Notes under the pieces: model-generated
What the model was told of the DNA's origin: nothing
Seen by the model: only the letters and a program-made list of their open reading frames with translations
Databases searched by the model: none
Shown here: positions 31,820 to 42,961 of the stretch, piece by piece
How the letters are laid out: each line of letters starts with the position of its first letter
Position numbering within the stretch: the stretch's first letter is position 1
Position numbers and translations under genes: made by a program
NCBI GenBank assembly: GCA_017354895.1
Contig: CP071493.1
Span: 6,572,001 to 6,636,000, forward strand
Direction of reading: 5' to 3'
Length of the DNA: 64,000 nt
Origin: Podospora comata
Taxonomy: Eukaryota; Ascomycota; Sordariomycetes; Sordariales; Podosporaceae

Positions 31820-34534
31820 ATGGTGAAACGAAAAGACCCTCCAGGAGGAGGCAAAGACAGCCACGGACGCCAGCCAAACAGCACGCGCAACACCAAGCGC
31901 GCCAAAGTTCAAGCTGCCCGCACCATTCGCACACAGCCCTCCGATGCTGCGCTCGAAGACGGCAAGCTCGATTTGAACAGATTCCTCACTGCCCGCGAAT
32001 TCGAAATCAAATCCCTCGAAAGAAGCATGGACAAATGCAAGGCCATCAATGCCACCCGCGTTTTCCAGATGGTGCCCCGCGCGATGCGCCGGAGGACAGC
32101 AAGCCATAATGTGAAGAGAGTGCCAAAGAGACTGCGTGCGCAAGCGAGAAAGGAAATGCTGGACGACAATACGCCGACGGTCGAGTCGAGGAAACGCAAG
32201 CCCCGCACAACCCGCGCCCGAATACGCGCCGAGACGATGAGGAAGCTACGATATTTGGCCGAGAAGAAAAGGAAGAGGAAGGCTAAGCAGGCCGGTGATG
32301 GGGCGGTGGAGGAGGTGCAGAGGAGAGGATCAGCTGTGGTAACGACGAGACCCCCACGGCCAAAAATACGACGGAACATGCTGAACGAGCCACCGAAAGC
32401 CGACTCGAAATACAGAAAACGCCAGATTAACAAGACCTGGCTACCAACCCATTTATGGCATGCGAAACGGGCCACGATGACGAGGCCAAGCAGCCCCTTG
32501 TGGAGATTTGCCATTCCACTCACATCGACGGCGAAGTGCTACCGACCAACACATCGTGCTTCCGGGCAAAAGGGGGTGGTTGCGTGGGATACCAGTTACA
32601 TGAGCACGATAGGGGTTTATGGAGCGGCTGACTGTCTCGAGCGGGCGTTAAGGTATCTGGGTTTGGTGCAAGAGGGTCTTTGGAATACGAGAGGCAAGAA
32701 ATGGAGGGCCGGTGTTCGGAAATGGACAGGTACCGTCAGCAGGCAACAGAAGGGTTCGCGACGGGATATTGGTCCCGCCACGATAGTCTGGAACCCACAA
32801 TCGCCTGCGACAACTTCGAACGAGATGGAGACGTCTGAGAAGTCCAAGAAGCCCCGGAGACAGATTCTTATTCGCACTCATCCATCTTGTTTCCTCGAAT
32901 TATTTGAGGAGTTACTCAAGGTTGCAAAGGGCCAGAAGCCTCAACTTCACGTGGAGGACCTACGGTTCGAAGTCGGCAGCATTGAGCTAGTTGGGCCGGC
33001 CTCTACGGAAACATTGTTGGGAATTCTTGAACCCTTTCACGATTCACCAGAAGCGGCCGAGCGCCATGCTAATGTCTTCCAGTCCCTCGCTGGAGTAGCA
33101 AATCCGGCATCTCTGCCCAAGGACGCAATTCTTGCCTTTTCGGCCAGGGACCCGCGTTTGTCTTATCCCCCAAAGCGAGTCGAGATTCCCAGCGGAGGCG
33201 AACAGACAATCCTCAAGACACTCACAGATTGGCCAGTCGAGGAAAACCTCAAGCCATACGACATATTCGACCGAGAGAGCCGCTATCAAGCTTCGAGAAT
33301 GCCATCACAAAAGTCACTCAACCGCCGAAAAGGCGCGAATGCTCCAGGAGAGCCTATCAAGGTCACGGCAGCAGACCCCCCCATTCCCGTCATGTTGCTC
33401 GCCTCAAGACCTGGCACAGACGGTCAGGCCCAGGGTACGTGGACATTACTCGCTCCGTGGAAATGCATCCAGCACATCTGGTACTGCTTGATGCAGTACC
33501 CCGTCAGCACAGGCGGGAACCCTCGGCTGGGAGGGCTTGAAGAGCAGAGACAAATCGCTTTTGAGCACGGGACTCCATGGTTCCCGGGGGATTTCCCGGC
33601 AACGACTGCCGGCATGAACTGGGAGCTGGAGGAGAGGGCCAAGAGGAGGGGGGATTGGGATCGACGACCAAAGAGCAAGAGATTGGAATGGAGGTCGCTC
33701 GATCTCGGGGCGGGGAGAAAAGGCGAGATCGGAGATGGGTTGGCGTGTGATTTTGAGTACCTGTTTGGGGTGTCAGCCGGAACCCGAACCCAGGGGAAAC
33801 CTGACGCAGTGTCGATCCCGGATGCCGCCGCGGAAGCGATGGTGGTTGATCCACCTGCCGAGCAGCCGCAATCTCCAGTCGGTATGACGATCAGGCAGGT
33901 GACGAAGACGGAGTTTAGCGCATTGATGAAATCGGGAAGCGGGGAGGGGGTGGTGCCGGAGGGAGGGATTGTTGCTGTTGGGTTGGAGTTTGTGACGAGG
34001 GGGGTTGCGAAGCCTTGTGCGAGGATTTATCGGCTGCCGAGGAAGGGGGGGAAGGTTGGGGGTGCGGTTGGCGTTCCGTCCACGCAGGCGGAGGTGCCTG
34101 CTACGCCTGAGGCGAGGACGAGGGACGGGCTGCCGGTTGACTTGAGCGAGCAATGGCTTTCCAAGGTACCGAATGGGGACAAGAAAAAGGGAGCTGCTGT
34201 TCCAAGGATGCCGGTTGGGGTGGATATGGAGACCAGGAAGAAGATTTTGGCCAGGTCACTTTTGGCTGTGGAGGTTCCCTATCCCAAGCCCGCCGCGAGT
34301 AATCAGACGGATTTTGGGGGTCACCCGCTTTGTCCTGGGGAGGAGGACTTGCTTGGGTTTGTGACTACGGGCGCGTTCAGCCTCAGCGAGGGAAGGGGGA
34401 CGGCGATTGGGTCGATTTCGGCGGGGAGGGCGCTCGAGACGTTGAGGGAGACGGGGCCCCGGGAGGGGAAGTTTTGTGTGGTTAGGAATGCGGGTGAGAG
34501 TATAGGTTGGTTGGCGAGGTGGGAGGTTGTTTGA
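31820..34534 (+). CDS. POP1: RNase P / RNase MRP protein subunit Pop1
   Basis: Pop1 is the largest protein of the nuclear RNase P and RNase MRP ribonucleoproteins, which mature tRNA 5' ends and cleave the A3 site of pre-rRNA. A single uninterrupted exon encodes 904 residues; the ATG at 31820 has the favourable context CCAAGATGG. The N-terminal Pop1 domain is clear: FLTAREFEIKSLERSM, RVFQMVPRAMRRRTASHNVKR-type block, then a very basic stretch and KTWLPTHLWHAKRA with PLTSTAKCYRPTHRAS. The central POPLD domain begins near IPVMLLASRPG and includes WTLLAPWKCIQHIWYCLM, GGLEEQRQIAFE and WFPGDFPAT. The C-terminal part contains an IYRLPRKGGK block and ends in a short beta-rich domain (GFVTTGAFSLSEGRG ... 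VRNAGESIGWLARWE). Length is close to yeast Pop1 (875). Confidence 0.95.
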   Translation: MVKRKDPPGGGKDSHGRQPNSTRNTKRAKVQAARTIRTQPSDAALEDGKLDLNRFLTAREFEIKSLERSMDKCKAINATRVFQMVPRAMRRRTASHNVKRVPKRLRAQARKEMLDDNTPTVESRKRKPRTTRARIRAETMRKLRYLAEKKRKRKAKQAGDGAVEEVQRRGSAVVTTRPPRPKIRRNMLNEPPKADSKYRKRQINKTWLPTHLWHAKRATMTRPSSPLWRFAIPLTSTAKCYRPTHRASGQKGVVAWDTSYMSTIGVYGAADCLERALRYLGLVQEGLWNTRGKKWRAGVRKWTGTVSRQQKGSRRDIGPATIVWNPQSPATTSNEMETSEKSKKPRRQILIRTHPSCFLELFEELLKVAKGQKPQLHVEDLRFEVGSIELVGPASTETLLGILEPFHDSPEAAERHANVFQSLAGVANPASLPKDAILAFSARDPRLSYPPKRVEIPSGGEQTILKTLTDWPVEENLKPYDIFDRESRYQASRMPSQKSLNRRKGANAPGEPIKVTAADPPIPVMLLASRPGTDGQAQGTWTLLAPWKCIQHIWYCLMQYPVSTGGNPRLGGLEEQRQIAFEHGTPWFPGDFPATTAGMNWELEERAKRRGDWDRRPKSKRLEWRSLDLGAGRKGEIGDGLACDFEYLFGVSAGTRTQGKPDAVSIPDAAAEAMVVDPPAEQPQSPVGMTIRQVTKTEFSALMKSGSGEGVVPEGGIVAVGLEFVTRGVAKPCARIYRLPRKGGKVGGAVGVPSTQAEVPATPEARTRDGLPVDLSEQWLSKVPNGDKKKGAAVPRMPVGVDMETRKKILARSLLAVEVPYPKPAASNQTDFGGHPLCPGEEDLLGFVTTGAFSLSEGRGTAIGSISAGRALETLRETGPREGKFCVVRNAGESIGWLARWEVV

Positions 34535-36363
34535 TGGGATGGAAAAATCATGATACGACAATTTTACCTATTTTGTGGGAAATATGGGATTCTTACGAAT
34601 GCAATGGTGAAGCTGAAAGAGCAAACAAGCATCGGGATGGTTGTGCAGCCAGCTTTTTGCGGCAAAGGAACCCACCCAACACTCAAGGGCTTGGAGCTTT
34701 GTACCAAGCAGGGATGATCCCGAGATGTGAGACCTGCAGTTATGTATACAAGGCTCGATTGGACTGACCTGGGAGCGGTAAGATGTTCGGGTTCGGGAGG
34801 GTGGGTTGCCAAATCGGCAATCTGATCTCTACCGGTCAAGCCAGAATCGGGCATATGATAGGCATTGGGCAAGGGAAATGTGACGAGGTCTTTTTTGTAA
34901 AAAGCTGGTCACCCAATGAAGGGCAGATGATCACAATCATAGGTGGTGGTGGCGGATGAGTGTTTGGACTCGTGAGACACTGTCACACGGGTCGTTGGGC
35001 AGATGGAAATACACCGCTTTGGGTTCCTATACCGCGATGAGGAATTGCATGGACTGGGTTGAGAGTGGATGCAGCATCTTTGTGCGAGTCTGTCGGCTGG
35101 AGATGCCCTTCGGAATGAGGTCTAGCCGCGAGAGACGAAGGGGAAAGGATTATCGTCGTTGGAAGGCTCACCGGATGCAAGGTGTCGAGTGTGGCTTGAT
35201 AACTCGCAGGGTTTGGTTTTTGGTTTTTGTTGATGAGACGGGGGAGGTGATCGGCGGGGAGCTAAGATCGATTATGTGAGGCACGGCTGTGGGATGGGAT
35301 GTCTTACCCAAGTGGCTGGCTGTCTTGTTTGTGAGAAGGGTGTTTGCCTCTCGGTAGAATATCACTTGGTGAGATATCCGTAGACATGATGATATTTACC
35401 CAATCTGGGTGCTGTGATGGTGATAGAAAGGGGCTTAAACACACCGTTCCCAGATGCACCACCCTCGGCCGAGCCAACCAGCGGAGGGAAATGCAGGCGT
35501 CAGGTGCATCAACGTCGTCGAACAATGCTTGGGTGCTCCCAAAGCTGGCTGGCGGACCAAGTTCCCGGTTGATGTGAGAGAGGCTCCCGATTGCTGGCCG
35601 TTGCTGATCAGACTTTTTACACATTTCTCGCGGAACAAACGTCAATGTCAGATATATTGGACAAAAAGTCATCACTCATCGTACGAGGCAGTGGGCAGAC
35701 AAGCCAGGACAAGGCCTGGTCACTGACTGCGCAAAAAGTCCAAAATCGGCGGCCCGGAATCTAGAGCGACCCCGTCTGGAGCCTATCACACTGGGGCGTC
35801 ACCCGCGGCCAGCTGTGTGTGTCCAGTCCAGTTTCCAGAGCTGTCATCCGGCTCACCGCGAGGCACACGGACACACAGCCCAGCCCAATTCCTGCAAAGT
35901 TGCACAAACAACATCTCTTGCTTTTTCTCTCCTTTTCCCAACCAACAGCACAGAATCGACCCAGTCTCCATCGCCTGGCCCCAAGCTCTCGGGCCGTGCC
36001 CGTGCGGATAGACACAACCAACTCTGACATTGCCTGCCGACTTGGCACGATCGGCCAAGACAGCCCAACCCGCAACCCAAGAGAGAGAAGAGGGTCCTCG
36101 CCTTGTCCGGAAGCCGGATTGGCAACTGCGATAACCCCATCCTCTTACCCCCCACCCGCCCCGTCACTACCCCTCGACGGTGCTTCGAACAACAACCATA
36201 TGGGACCACTCAAGAGGTCATTTTCGCATGTCATGCCTCGAAAACTCCCAGAAAACACCGTTTGATCGGATCCGGTCCTGCTTGCTTTTCTTTTCTGTTT
36301 TTTTCTGTATTTTTTTATACATTTTTTATCCTGGAATATTAATTGGTTTTTGCGGCAGCAGCC
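34535..36363. other. Intergenic region POP1 / RBR ligase gene
   Basis: 1.8 kb with the POP1 3' flank and the RBR gene promoter and leader. T-rich tracts at about 36290-36330 lie just upstream of the RBR start. Frames at 35815-36265 are CpG-poor shadows with no domain. No gene supported. Confidence 0.6.
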
Positions 36364-38647
36364 ATGGCGATGGCTACCCTGTCGCCCATCCTGAACAACC
36401 AAACCTCGAATCCTGTCAGCCCTGTCGTCACCACCACGGGCGGTGGCCCCCCCGAGTTAAGCGATATCGATTATCTCCGTGAGGTCCTGGGGCAGCAGCT
36501 GCCACCCGACGGCAAAACAGAGGCGGATATCGAGTCGGAACTTGCTGACAAGGCGGCGGCGTTGGGGATAGAGCTGCCGATTGAAGGGGGGGCGAGGTTG
36601 ACGGTGGAGCAGCAGCTGTCGAGTGGTGAGTCGGATGGTGCTTTTACTAGGCAGCATGGGAGGACGGTGTCGTCGACGAGCTCGAACGAGACGGTTAACT
36701 CTGGTTCTGGTTCACATGCGTCGCGCCACTCGATAGTGCTGCCGGCAACGTTGACGGAGTCGGCTGCGAGGAGGAGGTCGAGGAGTTTGACTTTTTCGCA
36801 GTATGAGAAGTATCTAGGCCAGATCAACCCTGCGCTGGATCAGCCCAAGTTTATGAGGCCGCAGCATGACAGGACGGAGAGGTCGGTGGGGATATTGGTT
36901 AGGTCAGGGACGAGGAAGGGGGTGATGGATCTCAAGAGGAGCATTGCTAGCAGGTTAAAGAGAAGGAGAGCTACCCCTTCCTCTCCGACGCCCATGTAAG
37001 TTTTTCTTGCTCGAGTTGGCACCTCAACGCCATATTGACCCCCTTTGTCACAGCCCCTGCATCTGCTGCCGCGAGGACTTTTCCCGCGAAAACAACACCC
37101 TCCAAACCCTCCCGTGCGGCCACACCTACTGTCAAGATTGTCTTGAAGTCATGATCGCCCAGTCCACCTCGGACGAGTCCAAAATGCCTCCCCGCTGCTG
37201 CACCCAGCCCATCCCCACCCCCATCATCAAGAACGTCCTCCCTCGTGACAAACAGCAGCTATTCCTCAAAGCGGTCCAGCAGTACTCCACCCCCTGGGAA
37301 AACCGAATCTTTTGCCCAAACACCACCTGCGGCGAGTTCATCCCCCCCACCTCCAAAATCGACCCGAAGCACCCTTTTGAAGCGGTGTGCAGGTACTGCC
37401 GGACGAGGGTTTGCGTCATGTGCAAACGGAACGCGCACAGGCTGGGACAGGACTGTCCGTCTGATAGGGAGCTGGACGCGGTGCTTAAGATTGGTGAATG
37501 TTCCGGGTGGAGGAGGTGCTACAAGTGCCGGACGTTGGTGGAGCTGGCGCAGGGGTGCACGCATATCACCTGTCGGTGCAAGGCGCAGTTTTGTTACATT
37601 TGCGGTGCGGTCTGGGATCCGTGCGTGGGGTGTCCGAATTTTTGCAACGGGGAGGAGGAGCTGGAGCGGAGGAGGGTGGCGGAGGAGGCGAGGTTGGCGG
37701 AGCTGGAGGCGGAGGAGCTGGCGAGGGAGAAGTTGGCGGAGCAGGAGGAGATGGAGCGGCAGGAGAGGGAGAGGAGGACACTGGATAATGTCGAGTTTAG
37801 GATGTTGAAAAGAGAACAAGAGGCGGAGATGCATCGGTTCAGGGCGTTCGAGCTGGGGGTGAAGCAGAAGATGAAGGAGAGGCACTCGAAAAAGAGGACG
37901 GCGCTGGGGGAGAAGTATGACGAGCTGACGGAGAAGATGAGGGAGAGGCACGCGAAGACGGAGCAGCATTTGGAGGATCGGCAGGTGCTGGCCGAGTTTG
38001 AGCTGTTGGCGAGTTTGGAGGAGAAGGAGAAGAAGATTAGGCTGAAGCTGAAGTATATGGAGGATTACTGCAGTGGAAGGCACCGGCCGTCGGCGAGTGA
38101 GCTGAGTGCGGATCCGGAGGAGAGGAAGATGCCGAGACGGGAGATCACGATGAAGAATAGGGAACAGCTGAGGCAGCAGTACTGCATACGGGATGGGATG
38201 GAGAGGAAGCATCAGTCGCAGATTAATGTGTTGAGGGAGAAGCAAGCGAAGGCGCTGGAGGAGCTGATTGAACGGCATGAGAAGGAGATGGATGCGCTGA
38301 TGGACAGGCGAGCGGAAGAGATTGAGGATTTGGCGGTTGAGTTTACAAACGAGGAAGAAGAGATGGTAGGGGTCTTTAGGGAGAGGAGGAGGAGGCTAGA
38401 GTGGAAGTGGGAGTTGGAGATGGAGATCCTTCGAGTGAGAATGGAGAGAGAGCTGGGGGTCGCCTTCGCGAGACTTGGGGGGCCAAAGTGGCCCGAGGAA
38501 CAACAGCTGGTCCTGCAGCAACAGCAAATGGTAGCTGAACACGAGCAGCAGCAGGAGTACATATTGCCTGTGGTGGCGGGGATGGAGAGTATCACGGTAG
38601 ACGAGGTTCAGGTTGAGCCTGAAGCGGAGGTTGGGATTGCGAAGTAA
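36364..38647 (+). CDS. RBR-type E3 ubiquitin ligase with long coiled-coil tail
   Basis: RING-between-RING ligases take ubiquitin from an E2 onto a catalytic Cys in RING2 before passing it to substrate. Exons 36364-36995 and 37054-38647 (58-base intron, GTAAGT...TCACAG) give 741 residues; the ATG at 36364 was chosen because the frame upstream only offers a TTG. Residues 1-210 are a variable N-terminal region with a DYLREVLGQQLP helix. RING1 starts at Cys213 (CICCRED ... LPCGHTYCQDC). IBR runs from FCPNTTCGEFI to CVMCKRNAHRLGQDC. RING2 is RCYKCRTLVELAQGCTHITCRCKAQFCYIC; the probable catalytic residue is Cys379 (in QGCTHITC). From about residue 410 to 720 the chain is almost wholly Glu/Arg/Lys/Leu heptad-like sequence, a very long coiled coil or single alpha helix. 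Fungal RBR proteins of this layout are common; the substrate is unknown. Confidence 0.9.
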
Positions 38648-40106
38648 ATTTCCCTTTTCGATTGACACTACCAGACCACACCACACATTTCTTTTTTCCT
38701 TTCTTGGATTGGATTGGAGTTTTATCTTTACGAAACCAGCTTTTGCTTTGGGGGTACGCTGTCATCGCTTTGGCGTTTTTGCCTGTCTGTTTTGTTCGGG
38801 TTGTTTTATCGTCTTAGGGCATTTACATTGGAAGAACGATTGGACGGGGTGTATCGATACCATAAGGAACTGGGGCGTGGGAGGAAAGAAAGGAACTGGC
38901 GGACATGGAAGGCTGGGATTTGGTGGAAACGGAAAGATCAAGGCGTAATATGGCACTGGGGGAAGTGTGAGCAATGTGTTTTTATCTTAGTTACATTTTG
39001 ATACCTACCCTTATTTACCTATCAAGAGGAAGAAGGAAAGTGACATATAATTCTGCTCTCGTCGGCTTTGGTAGTGTTTTCTTCCCAATGGTGTATGTGA
39101 GTAGCTGCAGTTACCTATATCTGCTTAAAGGATATTGATTATGTTAGAAGATGGTGTTGCTGTGTCTTTTGTGTGTGGAGATTCAAACTGGAAGAGCCGA
39201 ACAACAAAAGAAGACATACAGCTAGCTCGGCACCCTGCCCACAACATAATTGACACAATAGGATAGCCCATATTATAATGAACACCACTACACCTGATCC
39301 TGTTAATGTACTTTCGAGGCATGGTTTACAACATTATATAGACCAACTTACTCTTGCTGTGTCACTTATTCTGTGGGCAGGGTGCTAGGGAAGGCATCTT
39401 GGCTGGTTTGTGACCAGCTAGAGCAGAAGAGGGAAATAATCAGGATGGACACTGTGAATGTCACCTTGGCCCTCCCTCGCTCTCACAGGAGAGATATCCA
39501 GAGCAGCAGCTATTAAATTCATTGGACATTTACTCCCAGAAGGTGGATCAATGTTTTTTCTCTCATTAAGCCAGCAGCGGCAACCAGAGTTGTCCAAATA
39601 CTATCAGTCAGGAAATTGTTCTTGACCATCTCTCTTATTGATCACTTATTCTCTTCATCAAAAGTACCTTAGGTATACAACCAACTGATCCACGCCTAGT
39701 GTATATCTCGTCTTCTCATATCATTCACGCGTTCTCTCCCATCTCCATCAGCATATTTGCTCGTCCTTTTACATCTGCGGCGCCAGCAACTCCTACCCCT
39801 TCTGAACGCCAAATTTCGACTTCCAACCGCTCCAAAATCTTCAAATATCTCAACATGCTACCCCTTACCATTCAGTGACCCAGACCACAAATATAACCTC
39901 CTCGTATCAATTTCCCATAACGCCGTTCCAATTCCCAAAGTCTCAAATCACTTGCCCGACCGTGGCAGAAATAATCCCTCTCATACCCTGACAAAAATAA
40001 CCAAAAACAACAAAAGGATGTTGGTATCCCCACTCAAACCCGTTCCAAAACAACAAAAAAACAAAAAAAAACAAAAAACAACAAACACAACCCGTAGCAT
40101 CACCGA
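38648..40106. other. Convergent intergenic region RBR gene / PKA, AT-rich
   Basis: About 1.46 kb without a supported gene. The part 38990-39760 is visibly richer in A/T and poorer in CpG than its surroundings and could be a decayed repeat, though no transposon-like frame or terminal repeat is visible. Confidence 0.55.
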
Positions 40107-41525
40107 CTAAAAATCCTTGAAATACTCGTCATACTTCTCAGCCATCTCACCCGTGTACTCCTCCTTCCTATCATCCTCCTCCGGGTAAATATCAAAACAC
40201 TGCGCATCCCCAGGGTACCTCACCGGTGGCAGTATCGGACCCTTGTATTTCCTCGCCAGCACCGCATCCCAGTCCACCCCCTTGAAAAAAGGGTGAGCTT
40301 TTACCCTGGCAGCGCCGCCGCTGATGTTGCCTAACCTTCGAGAACGATCAACCGTGCAGAATTGGCGGATGATGTCTTTTGCTTCTGGGGAGATGGGTGG
40401 GTCTTGGGGAAAGACGACCGGTTTTTCTACAATTCTGGGAGATAAGTGTTATTAAGGGGCCAGCTGGGAAGTTTGAGACGAAAAAGGGGGGACATACTGT
40501 TTGTAGATTTCGATTGGGTTCGAGTGCCAGAACGGTGGGTACCCAGTTAGAAACTCGTAGATTAGAATCCCCAACGCCCACCAGTCTACCGCTGTGGTGT
40601 GCCCCTTGTTGTGAATCACTTCTGGAGCGAGGTATTCTGGTGTGCCGCAGAGGGTGTACGTCTCTTCGGGATGATCATTTTCGTTGTTGCCCAGCCGTTT
40701 CGCAAAGCCAAAGTCTACGAGCTTGATGTGGCCTTCTGCGTCGAGGAGGAGGTTTTCCGGCTTCATGTCCCGGTAGGCGATGCCGCCTTGGTCTTCGTGC
40801 AGGTATTCGAGCACGAGGACGATTTCAGCAGCATAAAACCGGGCCATGTCCTCGTCGAAACGGCGGTATTTGCGGAGGTAGGTGAAGAGCTCGCCGCCGG
40901 GGATGTAGTCGAGGAGGATATACAGAAAGTCATGGTCGGAGAAGGAGGCCTGGAAGGAGGTGATGAAGGGGTGCCCTGAGACATCGGAGAGGATTTGCCG
41001 CTCGTGGCGGACGTGGTCGATTTGCTTCAGCTTTATCACTGAGAGGGAACCAAAGGTCAGTGCGAGGTTAGGACGGCTGTGAAAACAGATGAGACGTACC
41101 CTCGGTCTTGCGGAGAATTTTGAGAGCGTAGACTTTGCTGCGATCGGCTTCGGTACCGTGCGATGGCCGAACAAGGCATACGCGCGCAAATGTTCCTGTG
41201 CGATTGTGGTGGTTAGTACAGGACTCGGATGCGGCAGGGAGGAAAGCTTCAACTCACCCGTTCCTAACGTTCTGACCCTTGAGAAATCGGCCAGACTTAG
41301 CTTCTTGGACGTTAAATCAAACGGCTCCTGATCGCGGGCATTTATCCTTTGCTGAGACTGCTGTTGCTGCTGCTTCGCGGCATTGGCTGCCGCGGCCGCC
41401 ATCAAAGGATGAAGACCACCACCTCCTCCACTAGCACCACCACCACCGCCGCCGCCGCCGCCGCCATTACTTGCTGGGCCCCCAGGCGAGAGGGGCTGTT
41501 GTGAATGCGCAACAGTGGCCGCCAT
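40107..41525 (-). CDS. pkac-1: cAMP-dependent protein kinase catalytic subunit (PKA)
   Basis: AGC-family kinase released from its regulatory subunit by cAMP; in filamentous fungi it controls growth, conidiation and nutrient response. Exons 41525-41258, 41195-41100, 41038-40498 and 40434-40107 give 410 residues. Introns of 62, 61 and 63 bases use donors GTGAGT, GTACGT and GTATGT. Exon junction 1 falls in the glycine loop (TLGTG joined to TFARV). Other landmarks: ALKILRKTE with the ATP Lys, YRDMKPENLL catalytic loop, DFGFAKRL, activation segment TYTLCGTPEYLAPE, GVDWDAV near the end, and the AGC C-terminal FKDF motif that docks into the PIF pocket. The N-terminal 70 residues are low complexity: ten and five Gly in runs, an Ala run and a Gln run. 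No myristoylation signal is seen. The kinase domain is unmistakable. Confidence 0.95.
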
Positions 41526-42961
41526 TACGGGCGCGCTGGGTGCAGAAAGCGACGAATGAGGCCTGAAGCGGGAAGAGCCGGCTGCGTATCGAAGCCTTCG
41601 CCACGGGACACTTTATGAATGCGCCAACGTAGGTATTTGATATGGGGAGGATACAAGAGCCTACGAGAAACAGCGCTTGCTGGTGAGCGCTATGAGATCA
41701 GAAAGAGGAGCCCAGCCTCACAAGGATATGTAGCAGCGGCAGAGGCCGGGCTGAGGGAGGAGGGGGAAAAGACTGTACTAGTGATGCGATGAGGGGGGCC
41801 GACGGCAAAGGACGGGCCTATGGACAATGACGGGGTGTGGTGGATGCGGGTGTGTATCTGCGGCTCGGGTCGCGGGGTACAGAGAACGTGGGGTGGGTGC
41901 AAACAAGAGAGGGGCTCGAGGGTCATCAAGGGGAACAAAGGGGTAGGGGAGGGGGTTGCGGAATCTTTAGAGGTGGCGCTGCTGCTGCTGCTGCTGAAGA
42001 GATCCCGGCATGTTTATGGCCAGCGGATGACGTTCGCCATGCAGGTTGACGGTTCCAAGCATCTGCTGGCAGCGCGCAAAGTCTCGGGTGTTCTCGATGG
42101 CAGGTCCGCTCCGGCCTTGGCATTGACGAATCAGGATCCGGTCAACTTGGACGGCAATGGTGATGATGGTGAAGTGGGATGTCTGGGATGTCTGGGATAT
42201 CAAAGGACCAGACAGCACTCGGAAGCAAAACGGCGTCTGCAGGGCTGGATAAACCCGGCTTCCAAACCGAAACGTGGTGACCGGGTTCTGACGCCGGAAC
42301 GGGCCCCTGGACAGGAGTAGGACTGGTGTTTCGTTTCCATTTGCGCCCACAGTCGCATCCTCAAGAGGAAAACAAATGGCCTACAAGATGGGAACGGGTG
42401 TTGGAAGATTGACCCCTTGCCGCACGATCCGAGCTTAGCCCAGGGTTAAGCCAGGGTTGTGTGTGTGCGGGCAAGGGTAGCAGCATGGATGGGCAAGCTC
42501 GAAGCTGAAGGCTTCCCTGAGACCCCACACTCCACAACCGTGCCAAGCCACCAGCTGCATGGACTGTGGCTGCCAGGCTTCTGTCAGTCCGTCTCGAAGC
42601 ATCAGCAACACTGACTGCACTGCACCGACGAGCAAACAACAGCCTTGCTCTCAGCTGGGGCCGTAGTCGACTGACTGTAAGCAACTTGGACCACAACACG
42701 CACACACACCCGCACACACACACGCACACACGCACACACACACACACACGCACACACGCACACACACACATACACGCACCGTATACTACAGTACATTGCT
42801 GGGCAATGCCATCCGATCACGTCCAACCTTGACCACACGTCGAGCCCGCCCTGCGATCTTGCGAACCGCTTCGTCCCCCCCCCCCGCTGCCGCCGCAGGG
42901 CCAGCACCGATTGCCACCAACACACTCTTTTGAATAGGCAAATACACGCAATAATCTCGTC
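41526..42961. other. Divergent promoter region PKA / TBC gene
   Basis: 1.4 kb with both promoters and leaders, including a CA-rich microsatellite at 42699-42777, a C tract near 42876-42887, and a GCT-repeat patch at 41980-41995. No gene supported. Confidence 0.65.
42699..42777. repeat. Imperfect (CA)n/(CG CA) microsatellite
   Basis: About 79 bases of CA repeats with interspersed CG dinucleotides, 185 bases upstream of the TBC gene start. Confidence 0.95.

Noticed and set aside
32617-32877. Minus-strand frames inside POP1
   Set aside because: Shadows of the POP1 coding frame.
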